From positions 18,288,575 to 18,352,574 of the forward strand of contig OX419339.1 of NCBI GenBank assembly GCA_948470475.1: a stretch of 64,000 bases of DNA. The letters run 5' to 3'. The notes beneath the pieces were generated by a model. That model did no database searches. It was given only the letters and a program-made list of their open reading frames with translations, and was not told the DNA's origin. Below are positions 12,041 to 22,509 of the stretch, one piece after another (within the stretch, counting starts at the first letter, position 1; each line of letters opens with the position of its first letter). Made by a program: the position numbers and the translations under genes. The stretch is from Galaxea fascicularis (Eukaryota; Cnidaria; Anthozoa; Scleractinia; Euphylliidae).

Positions 12041-12657
12041 ACTATGCAGAGCTGTAGAAATTTTGATCACTACCTCATATAGTACAAATGTGAAAAATTT
12101 TTATAGAGGTTTGAGTGAGGTTTTCATTGGAGGTCCATTTTGTGACGAACTACATGAGGGACAGGTAAAGCGTAACCATTTGTCGTGAATCTGTCGTGAA
12201 CTACGATGTATGTCGTCACTCAATCATGAATTATCGTAACCCTTACTATTGGTTGCGAGAAAATTACGAATTCAAAACAACATTCGGAACCAATAGAATT
12301 CGAGGAAATTAGTCGGCAATTGCGTCAACGATCACGTGGGGAAGCAGGCAACGCACGCTTCGCGAACGAAGGACATTTGCGTTTTGTCTCCGTGGCCTTT
12401 ACATGTACCGTGACGCTGGAAAGCGAGATAGGTGAGTGAGCTTTCTTCATTTTCTTAAGTTTGTCATGAATTTCTCAAAAGGTGTTGTCTCAGTATGTCA
12501 CAGCTTTCGAAGTACGGGTCAATCTGGCCGAATAAATGGCTTTCACAGATGCTTTCAAGTTGTCGATCGATGCACAGCTCGGCGTCATAGAGTTACTCCT
12601 GTGCTTGCGAAGACACAAGTTTATCAGCCCCATATAGGGAAACAAAAGTCCTTCAAG

Positions 12658-12770
12658 GGAATTATTGAGTCCCGTTTGGGGATTATTGAGCGCCTTCGGG
12701 CGATTATTAAGTCCCTTTTGGGGGATTACAAAGCCCGCTGAGAGAATAAATAAGCCCTATTTGGGAGATT
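12658..12770. repeat. Short tandem repeat of about 20-24 bp
   Basis: About five degenerate units around GATTATTGAGTCCCTTTTGGG follow each other within the 5' part of the Helentron. No coding is visible around them. Confidence 0.6.
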
Positions 12771-13154
12771 TTGTCATAAGCTCTGCCGCTTCTGTGGTGA
12801 AAACGTCTATCATTGCCCGAACGTCTGCGAAAGCTGTGAACAGTTTATAAGCACGAATTTGTTTAAGAACTAGTAATCTTCTCAATATATATTATCTAAA
12901 GATATTTTTTACCGAACCTAGCCTTGATATCAGAACTAGAAGTTTTGTTTATAACTATTACCTGAGGAAAAGTTTAAGCAAAACTTTCCGTGCAATGATG
13001 AACATTGTTGTGGCCTTGCCGCCATCTTGTACGAAAGAATTTCGTGGCCATTCCAAAATAGTTAAACAAGTGAAACGACGTAGAGACCGAGAACCGTCTA
13101 GATTACTGCAAAAGATTATAAGATCCATGAAAAAGAGAAAAGTTAGATGCAAGC

Positions 13155-14096
13155 TGTTATATGGTGTTTCCCCTAAGACCTGCAGCTGCTAAAACCATAC
13201 ACAGACCACAAGGTGATACTGAGACTAAAATAGTTGTTGACTTTAACACCAGAAGAACAATACCTCACATACATTGTGTAGGATTGAGTAGAGTAACCAC
13301 CATTGAAGGATTATATATCACTGACCTTTGCGAAAGCAAAATAGCTGTTAATTCTCAAGTACACCTGTAACAGCTGAAATGCAACATTTACAATGTACGA
13401 ACAGAAGGGCATCTCAAGCTTTCTATTACTCCTATCTATGATACAGACAAGACTGCTTTAAAAGTGTGCTACCTTAATACAAGATCATTTCATAGACATA
13501 TTGAAGATATACGCAAAGACATAAACTATACAAGTACTGATGTCAGTATTTTCTCAGAAACAAGATTGAATCATTTGGACAAAGATGCTGACTATGCCAT
13601 AACAGGACATACTTTATTTAGAAATGACAATCACTCCACAGGTATCAATACAAGGCCCTATGGAGGCACAGCAGTATACAGTAAAAATCCCTTTGCTCCT
13701 GGGTATCCACTTTGCAAAAACAGTAATGGCATTGAGATACCTATAATAAAAGTCATCACAATCCCAAATCTTACGATTATAGGTGTTTACCGCTCACCAA
13801 AAGTACCAGTAACTCAAATGTGCACAGCACTTCTGCAAATTTTGAATCTGTATTCTTCTGAGTTCAGTATTTTTATTGGTGACTTTAATGTCAATTGGTT
13901 AAACCAAAAAGACAAAACTCACCTTCATAACTTGTTTATTACAGACAATAATTACAGACAGTTGGTATCATGCTATACTACTGATAACAGGACCACTATT
14001 GACCATATCTATACTAATTTGCCTGAACCAGAACTCACTGTACACATTTTAGAAACATATTTTTCTGATCACAAAGCAATATGTGCATTGATTTAA
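13155..14096 (+). pseudogene. Helentron Rep-Helicase-Endonuclease remnant (helicase end plus endonuclease)
   Basis: The region opens with VFPLRPAAAKTIHRPQGDT and then VGLSRVTTIEGLYI, which are helicase motifs V-VI of the PIF1-like Helitron helicase. After a stop at 13368-13370 the same frame goes on: VRTEGHLKLSITPIYDTDKT, CYLNTRSFHRHIEDI. The endonuclease/exonuclease/phosphatase fold is marked by FSETRL, YGGTAVYSK, IGVYRSP, the catalytic IFIGDFNVNWL, TTIDHIYTNLP and FSDHKAI. Around the stop an alternative frame reads VTAEMQHL, so two compensating indels probably hit this copy. The Rep domain and upstream helicase motifs are absent. A helicase-endonuclease fusion distinguishes Helentrons from ordinary Helitrons. 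Confidence 0.85.
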
Positions 14097-14885
14097 ACAA
14101 AAACTGCATACTAATTTATTGTTCTAAAATAAATGTGATCAAAATGCTAAAAAACACTCTACAATATTACAATGTATTATTATAAACAATAACTGGACAA
14201 TACTACACATATATTTCCTTGTTTTTATCAACACCAAATAATTGTTGAACATGTTTTTTACTTTTTTTTTGTACAATAAAGCACAATGCCAATATGAGAA
14301 ACCTCTATGGAACAAACTCCTTTGTATAACAAACATTCTTTACCTTCAGTCATAGTAAAATGTATGGGGAACACCACTGATTTAATGAAAACTTGTTATA
14401 TTGAACACATAATGCAGTCCCTTGGCCCTTCATTATATTGAGGGTCCACCGAATCTGACGTCCGCTTGTTTAAGCTATGAATCCGGTAGTTTAAAATGTT
14501 ACCGAAAACCCTGGTCCACTGTAATAATATTGTTTTAATATACTGCTAAAAAAATATTTTTAGCATATGAAATAAATGCCTATGGTTCCAATGGCAGATC
14601 TAATAAAAGGGGTGGGGCAGGGGTAGGGGCTGCCCAGACCTTATCAGTGCAAAACTGAAGGCCTCAAGACCCAAACTTTTTTGTACCCCCTAATTTAAGG
14701 CCAGAAGGGCTGAGAAAATGTCCTGGAAATAGATTTGCATTTTTTCCATGATCACTGTATAAATTTGAAGCATATGTTAAGTCATAGGTAAGTAACTTTT
14801 ATTTTGGGCATGCGGGAGAAGTTGTTACAACAATGTTTGATTTCATTCCTCTTTTGTTTTCTCAGCTATTCCTGTGTAGTCAACA

Positions 14886-15920
14886 ATGGAAGAAGAAAAA
14901 ACAGAATGTGAAAATTCTATCACAGGCTATTTGCACAATGTGTCACCTATTATGACAAGCAACAAAAGGAAGTACTTTGACATGCAAATTCAAACTGGTG
15001 AATATGAAGTGAAACGCAGTGTTTGCTTCTCTCCTCCACGGATAGATGAATTCAACAAACACAGTAAATGTAAGAGTCCAGTTAAGATAAGCAAATTCCG
15101 CTTGGATAAAAGCTCAACCAGTGTGTGCATGGGACCAGATGTACAACTATCCCAAGTAGATAAAGTGGATTTTGAAAGGAAAACTTTGCCGCAAACGCTG
15201 AACCTGTCATTACTTAATTCAGTGTTTGATGGTCAACTGATAAGCTTAAAGGCAAAGCTAATAAACCTCACAGCTGTCACCAAATTCACTACTTCCACAT
15301 CACGTGTATTAAACAATTCAGAAGCTGATCTCCTTGACCCTCAGGGATCTGCCAGGCTTACTTTATGGGAAGACTTCACCTCACAAGTGATGGAAGGCAA
15401 CACCTATCATTTCACTAACTTGAGAGTTAAGAAAGATAACTATAACAACATTTACCTTAACACAGCAAAAACTGGCTGTGTCATTGTTGAAACAGTTCCC
15501 TTTGATGAACCGCTTTGCCTAACTAACGTGCTACCAGCAACATTAACATCAACTTCTATTCAAGCTAAAATTTTGGGGATAAACAACACCAACCACTTTA
15601 TGTCTTGCTGTAATTGTAATAAAAAGATATCCTCACTTGAAACAAAAATCGTAGAATGTACAGCCTGTGGCCTAAAACAAAGACAAGCCTCTTGTAAAAA
15701 GCATTGGTACCTTCAAGCTTTGTTTCAACATAAGAAAGGAACAGTAAACCTAACATTATTTGATGATGCACTGAAGCAAGTTCTTGGCCTTCCAAATGCT
15801 AAATTTGAGTCAATCACTCAAGATGAGGTAGATGATAAGTTTTTGTCCCTCCCAGAAGTTTGCATTACCTATAACAACAAGACAAAGATAGTGCTAAATA
15901 TTGAAAAACAACAACAATGA
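14886..15920 (+). CDS. RPA-like single-stranded DNA-binding protein of the Helentron
   Basis: An intact 344-aa ORF begins at an ATG in fair context (CAACAATGGAAG). The N-terminus contains GYLHNVSPIM. An OB fold follows (LKAKLINLTAV, then DPQGSARLTLWEDF, then GNTYHFTNLRVK). The C-terminal part has a four-cysteine zinc ribbon (CCNC, then ECTACG) inside a second OB-like unit (GTVNLTLFDDALKQVLG), as in the C-terminus of the large RPA subunit. Many animal Helitrons and Helentrons carry such a gene. Binding of the displaced single strand during rolling-circle transposition is the presumed role. It lies 790 bp after the endonuclease on the same strand. It is the only intact gene of this copy. Confidence 0.82.
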   Translation: MEEEKTECENSITGYLHNVSPIMTSNKRKYFDMQIQTGEYEVKRSVCFSPPRIDEFNKHSKCKSPVKISKFRLDKSSTSVCMGPDVQLSQVDKVDFERKTLPQTLNLSLLNSVFDGQLISLKAKLINLTAVTKFTTSTSRVLNNSEADLLDPQGSARLTLWEDFTSQVMEGNTYHFTNLRVKKDNYNNIYLNTAKTGCVIVETVPFDEPLCLTNVLPATLTSTSIQAKILGINNTNHFMSCCNCNKKISSLETKIVECTACGLKQRQASCKKHWYLQALFQHKKGTVNLTLFDDALKQVLGLPNAKFESITQDEVDDKFLSLPEVCITYNNKTKIVLNIEKQQQ

Positions 15921-15989
15921 ACACTCTTTCAAGCATCTTAACCTTACTGTTATCTGAATACACAACAAAAATGTAGTGTACTAATATCG

Positions 15990-16410
15990 TTTCTGTTTCT
16001 GCCAAAAGTTTGACTTACCTTTTACAAGACAATAGACACTGTCAAGCATGTAAACTGTTGTATTAATGAACCATAATAAGGTAGCATAGTATTAAAAGTA
16101 ATATCATTGTTTTTGTTACTTGCAAACTTTTGAATTACCTTTCTCAGGACGATGGAAACTGTCTGTGAACCACACAAATTCTTGTGTTAATAAACCATTG
16201 AAAGTTACTCTGATCATATTATTGTTGTTGTTACTGCCAAAATTTCGAATTACCTTTTACAAGACAATAAAACTGCCTGTAAAACATGTAAACTGTTGTG
16301 TTGATCAACCATAAAAAGGTACTCTAGTATTATGGTAGGTTTGATCACTGCCAAAGTTTCAAATTACCTTTTGCCAAACAAACTCTTGTGTTAATGAACT
16401 ATGAAAACGT
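15990..16410 (+). repeat. Minisatellite, about 115-120-bp unit, four copies
   Basis: The landmark TGCCAAA(A)GTTT followed by an (A/C)TTACCTTTT block recurs with its ACCT at about 16017, 16137, 16252 and 16367, giving spacings of 120, 115 and 115 bp. Each unit also holds AAACTGTTGTGTTAAT and a (T)TGTTACTGCC segment. The last unit has an internal deletion. It sits between the RPA gene and the Helentron 3' end, where Helentrons and their short derivatives often carry tandem arrays. Confidence 0.85.
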
Positions 16411-16679
16411 TGTATTACTGTTCGCATTTGAAAGCATTAAAGATCATTTCCACTCCGTTCTGCGCAGTCTCAGCACTCCAATGTTTGAGTATCACACGAT
16501 GAGATGCGAAGCTGTTATTCGTTACCAACAGCTTACCTTATCTTTGAGGTTTTTAAAATTTTTTTCCAACAGTCTCTTTGATTTTTAACGTTACAAAACA
16601 AACATGACATCATACAAAACCAACAAAGTACACATTTTGTACACTGCAGGACAAAACAACATATCCAACAATAAATTAA

Positions 16680-16709
16680 AAATAGCAGACACATGTACGC
16701 ATTGCGTAC
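16680..16709 (+). other. Helentron 3' subterminal repeat and terminal hairpin
   Basis: AAATAGCAGACACA (inverted copy of 12009-12022) is followed by a 6-bp perfect stem with a 3-base loop (GTACGC/GCGTAC). The LINE sequence resumes within a few bases. The arrangement fits the rolling-circle termination signal. Confidence 0.7.
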
Positions 16710-16774
16710 CTATTTTTTATAACAATATCTCATGATGTATGGTATCAAATGCCTTACTGAAATGTAAGAATATA

Positions 16775-18741
16775 CGGTACAGCCCAAAAATAATGCACGC
16801 GCAAGAACTTCTTTTTGCGTCCGCAAGCTGGCTACTTCTTGCGGCTTCTTGCGGGTCGCTTGCGCTTGGATCCTGCAAGCCGCAAGAACTTCTTTGCGGT
16901 TAGAAGTTAAAACCGCAAGAACTTCTTTGCGGTAGAATTTTCGAAATGCAAGAACTTCTTGCGGTGGGATTTTCAAACCCCAAGAACTTCTTTGTATTAT
17001 TTGACATCGTAGCACGGGATTGGAGAAGTAAGCGTAACAAGACGCTATTAAAATAATTATACATGCGACAACGCACGGCACGGTTGAATTAGAATTTTTC
17101 CCGCACTTACCTAGTTGACTTACGACTGTCTTGATTGAACTACCTGTACGTTCATTTAAAATTGTGAGATTTCTGCTTGGAATTTCGGAAGTTTTCAAAC
17201 AGATTCGAGGAGAATCACTTGGTAACTTGCTAAATCTAAATTGTTTCTAAAGAAGAGGCTCGAAGAACACACAAAAATCTCTGATTACAAAGTCACGCCG
17301 AACCCACCCGTTACCCAAAATCTCTTCAAAAACCCCGACTTCGAAGTGATATATCACTTTCACGTTGATAGCTACCACACATCGGCGAACGACAGATTCA
17401 TTCCTTAACGACCAAGCTTCATCATGTTAAAATTTCAGCAAAATCGAACAAAACCAGAAGAAATTTGAAACTTTTTTGTTGTCTCGTTCAATTGCTGGAG
17501 TAGATCGACACGGGAATTGTGGTCGCTCATAGCAACCAAAACACGAAGCGATGTTTTGCCCAACAAAATCCAGACTTATTGCCTGAGAGCTGAAAGGTGA
17601 ATGGGAACATCTTTTCCAAACTTTTCTAAGGTAATTTAGACGAAAAAAATAACCTCGGCGAGCTACAAAAGAGAACGAAACAAAAGGCAGAGCAGACAGC
17701 ATAAAAACCCGATAATTATTATTCACCGCGTGTGGCATTTGTCAAGAAAACGAAATGAAGTTTGCTTCTGGATAATTTCAGCCTAAGAAGCCAGCAAATT
17801 CGATATCTATTCCGCGTGTCAAAGGTTAAAAAAATATAATTACTGGAAAGCAGTACCGGGTCCACCCGTTTGAATCCTTATGCAAATTCAAGGTGTCACA
17901 ACAACATGATTGTTATCTTGCTTATTCACGCTCTATGCTGGCTTCTTAAAAGATTTCTTCACTCAACATGATTTTCTTCGAAATAAGAGGGATTCGCAAG
18001 GAAATCGCATGAGATTTCGGTGTTCATTAAATCATGTGATTATCACAACATACCGGTATGTTTTGCATTTCAAACAGCTGCTTGAGTTTATGAAAGCCGT
18101 TCGCTTCCGTAGGCGACCTGATTACAGTCGATTACCTTGATTACCGTTTGTTTAGAGACACAAGATATTTTTTCCGCAATGATAAATCTGCTGTAAGTTC
18201 TAAAAGATCGTAGCGTCTCATTTGTTTACACACGCAGTCTTAGCGGTGGTTCAGTGCGAGATTTGATGACATGTGCAGGCTCGTGGTTACACGTAGGTGA
18301 GGTTCGTATGCGCAAGTACGCGTAATAAGTGAGCGTGTTCGATAATATTTTTACATTATCAGCAAGCATAAGTCTAGTTCTGGTCTCGGCTGTTCAAAAG
18401 TAAAGATGATATTACATCTCTTGCCCCTGCAGTCTCTTATCTAATGGATAAATTTGCAAGCAAGCGCTGAGCATTTCGACCACCAACCCGGCATTACAAA
18501 CAGATCTTGACGGTTTGACCTGCAGTAATTTCTTGCCCGTTTTTGCGGCTTGCGGTAAGAATCATAGGTTCTTGCAGTTAGATTTTCAACTTCTTGCGGC
18601 TTCTTGCGGTTAGAGTTTCAACTTCTTGCGTTTCGAAAGTTCTTGCGGGCAAACCGCAAAAACACGACATTTTTACTTCTTGCGGCAGATTGCGTGTTCT
18701 TGCGGCACTTCTTGCGCGTGCATTATTTTTGGGCTGTACTG
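16775..18741. mobile_element. Non-autonomous TA-flanked inverted-repeat element (Tc1/mariner-like MITE)
   Basis: The ends are inverted copies: C(A/G)GTACAGCCCAAAAATAAT and then GCACGCGCAAGAA on both sides. Removing the element and one TA restores the LINE reading frame (GGT-ATA-TTC, giving ...CGIF), so the TA duplication (16773-16774 and 18742-18743) is well supported. About 200 bp near each end is packed with units such as GCAAGAACTTCTTGCGG, themselves palindromic. No transposase ORF is present; ORFs inside are short and featureless. Confidence 0.88.
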
Positions 18742-20001
18742 TACCACAAGAAAAATCCCTCTCATCAATTGCCCTTTGAATTCTATCAACAATACTAAGG
18801 ATAGCATGATCAGTGGAATGCTTAGCCCTAAAACCAAATTGGTTATCAAAAAACACTTTTTTCTTTTCAAGGAAATCAACTAATCTATTGCATATAAGCT
18901 TTTCAAGCAATTTATTGAAAACAGACAGCAACGAGATTGGACGATAATTGGATAGGCAGGTCTGGGATCCCTTTTTATAGACTGGAATTACATTTGCTAA
19001 TTTGAAGTTGTCTGGCACTATACCAGTCTCAAAGGAAGCATTGAACAAAACCTCTAGAGGCTTGGATACAACAGTTTTCAGAATTTTGAGAATAGTGACA
19101 GGTATACTAATAGGACCAGTGGCTTTGCTAGATTTCAGTTTAGTAATTTCAGATTCAATTTCCTCTGCTGTTGTAGGTGAAATAAAAAAGCTATTACAGA
19201 GAGGAGTTTTTAAATACTCTAAAGGTGACATGTCAACATTTGGTATTGAGCAAGCAAGGTCCTTGCCAATATTAGCAAAAAAAATATTGAACATATCAGC
19301 AATCATATGACAATCAGTTATGACATTATTATTTGTAGTAATTTTAATGGTTCTATGACTAGTTGGAGGCTTAAAATGGATAATTTGTTTAATACCATTC
19401 CATATTTTTTTACTATCTTTAATATTTTTAAGAAAATAGTTACTGTAATATTGTTTTTTACTTAGTTTCAATAGATGGTTTAGTTTATTCCTATAAAGTT
19501 TAAACTTAGAGTGAAAGTAGCAAGATTTGGTCTTTAAATATTTGACATACGAGTGTTGGTTTCTTCGTACTTCTTGTTTGCTTCATCGATGAATTTACGA
19601 AAATCAGCCATCTTGTCGGTTAACTCTTTGATTGTTGCTTTAAGCGGTGACAGCTTCACATCAAGGATTTCTTCCAAAATTTTTCTAGTTAGGGGCTCAT
19701 TCCCCATGTTTAAATAGGTAGAACACAGAACACAAAACAGAAATAGAAGAACTTTACGAAAAAATTCGACTCAAAGATGCAGACAATGAAAACGACCATC
19801 TTTCCTCTCCGACTGCTGACCACTCACCTATTAGCCCTTCAATTACTTGTTTACTTCCAAAGTCATTCTTAGTCTCTTAGAATGAAGTACACAAATGGTG
19901 ACACTGCTCCCTTTAATGAATAAATCACCCAATGAAGCTACAGATTGTATTACAAATTAGTTTGGTTAAGTACTATGATAACAGTGAGAACAAGATGCAA
20001 C

Positions 20002-20687
20002 CTTGCAGGAACAAACCTCCTTTGGGCTGCAACAGTTTTTTCATTTCCGTCGCCAAGATAAACCTCTCCCACCACACCACAAATTCCACAAATAACATTG
20101 TTCAAGTTTCTCTTGGTTATTGCTTCAAAACAGTAGAATCTACTGTAAAGCAGATCTGTCAAGTACTCAAGAGTCGTAGAGGCTGGAATGTCCTGGGCAA
20201 AAAGAGGCCACCAAAGACAAGCTGATTAATAGTTTCTTGATAGCAGGTCAAACATTTACACTTGATTAAACTGTGAAATACACAGTCATAGTTAAAAAAG
20301 GCAGTCTATGACTGCATGTGGCTACAAGTTTATCTAACATGACAAACAGACTGGCCTAATGAATTCACCCACAATTTGATAACATTAATCTGCCAATCAC
20401 AAAACCCATTCTAACCAACAAAAAAGAATCTGAGTTTGGAGCAAATCACAAACCAAAGCGATCCTTGAATCTTGAATTTTGGGTGGTTCTGGTCGAATTT
20501 GCTCGGCTACGGTGATGTTACGTTTTAACATACAAGCACATGTAAATCACTATTGAATAATTATTTACATACTCTAGCAGACTTGTTGGAAAGAATGGCC
20601 AATTTACTTTCCAATGTGGGAGCAGCTCCTCTCTTGAACTCTTCCCTCCACTCAAGTAAAAGGTCAAAGGAAACCAAAAGCTTGTCA
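20002..20687 (-). CDS. Two host exons (20573-20687 and 20002-20192) of a SWIM/HMGXB3-like gene
   Basis: Exon 20573-20687 (acceptor near TCAATATAAG, donor AGA|GTATGT) encodes KLLVSFDLLLEWREEFKRGA and ends in phase 0. Exon 20002-20192 follows a strong acceptor (CTTTTTGCCCAG) and reads DIPASTTLEYLTDLLYSRFY, then NNVICGICGVVGEVYLGDGN, with a CGIC zinc-binding-like pair. Its donor (GCAAG|GTTGCA) leaves phase 2, which fits the exon at 10236-10424. The CGICG segment resembles large cnidarian proteins I remember as HMGXB3-like, which may derive from KDZ transposases. That link is from memory and unverified. Confidence 0.62.
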
Positions 20688-21372
20688 CTTATATTGAATA
20701 AACGTATGAGAGAAAAAATCATTAAGTAATTACATTGACCTGTACTCTATTAATGTCTAGCTTTTTCACTTGCTTCCTCTCCTATTTTAAGATCCCATAA
20801 AAAGTTTCCTCCAAGGAAACCACTTTCTGGCTGAAGTGACAACTATGACCCTGCTTGTACCGAGACCTCTCTTAGGCCCTGGCCATGGTAACTCTGGAGG
20901 GAGTGGTTCATGTTGGAAGTTAAAACCACAATTTGCAGGCAAAATAATGACGGCATGTCACAAAACATAATTGTTGTTAGCACAGCAATCCACCTGTTGT
21001 GTATAACAGGAACGAGAAAAACATATATGCTGAAGGTGTAGTACAGTTAACAACTATTCACTGATCAAGTGGAGATGGCTAGAGGTAAATATGCACCACT
21101 GGCCACTGACCCTGAGGTGAACAATAGTTTTAGTATAACCATGCACTAAAATAGTGAGTGGTGATTTTTAACTGTTTTATTCCTGTTAATGATTGCAATT
21201 TTCGCATGCATTTACTATCCTAGGTTTCAGTAGCCAACCAGAGTGCATCAACAACTTTTATCCACTGTTTTAGTGTGTACTAATACCACATCGCCCCACC
21301 TTCGCCACATTTTAATTTAACACCCACACTGGATATTGGTCAACAGCCTCTTAAGGCAACAAAAATTAAGTA

Positions 21373-22502
21373 CTATACTTGCTTACCTAAATCATACGGG
21401 AAAACCTGAACTATTGCCTTGCAGTTCACATTTAAACACTGTTTCACCAAAATCTTAACATTTTCAAATGGAACTGCATTAGTGATCAAAAAACCACTGT
21501 CTTCCAATTTCTGACCAGAATGGGGGCGTGCACTGGATAGAGATGTTTCACACAAGTTGCACAAATCTTCAGTTGGTATATAAACTGAGGGCCAGCCATC
21601 CACACCAAAGCCATGAAGAACAGAATTTTATGCAAAATTTACTGAGAAATGCAATAAGGCAGTGTCTTTTGCATTTTCATTTTAAGAGTTGACTGTTGCC
21701 CAGTCGATTCCTCGGGAACTTCAGGATAAATGACTTCAGTTGTGTTTTCTGAAGTAGAGGATGTGGAGGTCGGGCCCACTGTATGCAGATTGGATGTTCC
21801 ACAATCTGGTGCATCACTATCAGGCTTAAATATACAGAGCAACACATGAACATGCTTACAGATCTTTTTATGTTTCACTGCCTTTGTCTTGCTTGCAAAC
21901 CGACCACAATCTGCAGATTAACAGACGAATGTGGAATTGATCTTTTTGACATGGCAAAACCCAACTGAATTGGAAACTGTTGCTGCACCATTAACACAAA
22001 ATGACACTGATGAAACTTGAAAAACATTGAAAGTGCCAGTGCTCATGTGCTTTAAATTATTAAGAGCCTCCTTGGTGGCTTTGTTGCAAGGATAACTTGA
22101 TATCAATTCATCTGTTAAACTAAACGTGTTGATAGGGGGAACAGCATTTGTACAGAGAGCAGTGTGTTCACAGGAAAACTGTTCAGCTTTTCCACTATTA
22201 ATGGATGCTGCTCTGACTTCCTTACATCTGGCAGTCGAACACTGGTGGCAGTTGTTATCATCATCCATGATGACAATACATCTGGTGTCCTTGGAATGTT
22301 TTTTGACAGAGAAAAATGAACATCCCTCTTTGGAAAACAACTTTACGCTCTTAGGAGCAGTTAATTTACATTTCTTTGGCTTAGGTATATATTTACCACC
22401 AAGAAAATGATGACAGTTGTCACAGTTCTCTGGTTTGTAACGATTATTGAATGACGTATTACAGCCAGGGCAGACTGTTTGGCCGCGCTTACTCCGTAAC
22501 AA
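21373..22502 (-). pseudogene. 5' part of the SWIM/HMGXB3-like gene, interrupted by a stop and a frameshift
   Basis: From 22502 the frame reads KRGQTVCPGCNTSFNNRYKP with a treble of CxxC pairs (CPGC, CDNC), then GGKYIPKPKKCKLTAPKSV. It ends with a SWIM-like finger: GFCHVKKINSTFVC, DCGRFASK, ICKHVHVLLC. An in-frame TAA at 21918-21920 cuts this finger, and the same frame then continues to 21639. A frame change near 21620 leads into DGWPSVYIPTEDLCNLC and on to VQVFPYDLG with donor TTTAG|GTAAGC (about 21384). Either the gene is decaying here or the assembly carries errors. The next exon (20573-20687) does not match the donor phase directly, so a small exon may be missing between them. Confidence 0.5.
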
Positions 22503-22509
22503 AGATAGT

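Larger units (their letters stand above)
12006..16711 (+). mobile_element. Helentron (rolling-circle transposon), internally deleted
   Basis: The insert interrupts the LINE between TTATAAAAA and AAACTGGAG, a T-rich target. Its coding content in order is a helicase C-terminus, an endonuclease, then an RPA-like gene: the Helentron arrangement. Subterminal inverted repeats TGTGTCTGCTATTT (12009-12022) and AAATAGCAGACACA (16680-16693) lie at the two ends. A perfect hairpin GTACGC-ATT-GCGTAC (16695-16709) sits at the 3' end, and tandem repeats precede it. The Rep nuclease and most of the helicase are missing, so the copy is not autonomous. The exact ends are set from the LINE frame and are good to a few bases. 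Confidence 0.85.
10612..19860 (-). mobile_element. LINE retrotransposon split by two later insertions
   Basis: The minus-strand RT starts near 19560 (KTKSCYFHSKFKLYRNKLNH), continues through NYRPISLLSVFNKLLEKLIC to ERDFSCG at 18744. It is interrupted by the inverted-repeat element 16775-18741, resumes as IFLHFSKAFDTIHHEILL (16772-16715), and is interrupted again by the Helentron. It resumes at 12005 as KLEFYGIRGIANQWFSSYLA, then GVPQGSVLGPILFLLYINDF and the catalytic LLADDSNLF, ending at 10964. The 3' UTR ends AATAAAGTTGTTGTTGCTG at about 10612. At 19706-19555 a separate start reads MGNEPLTRKILEEILDVKLS with coiled-coil character, like an ORF1 N-terminus; the middle of the element, including the endonuclease, is missing. 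Confidence 0.85.

Noticed and set aside
16710..17198. 162-codon minus-strand ORF
   Set aside because: It crosses the border between LINE and the TA element and runs through the palindromic array, so it is not a gene.
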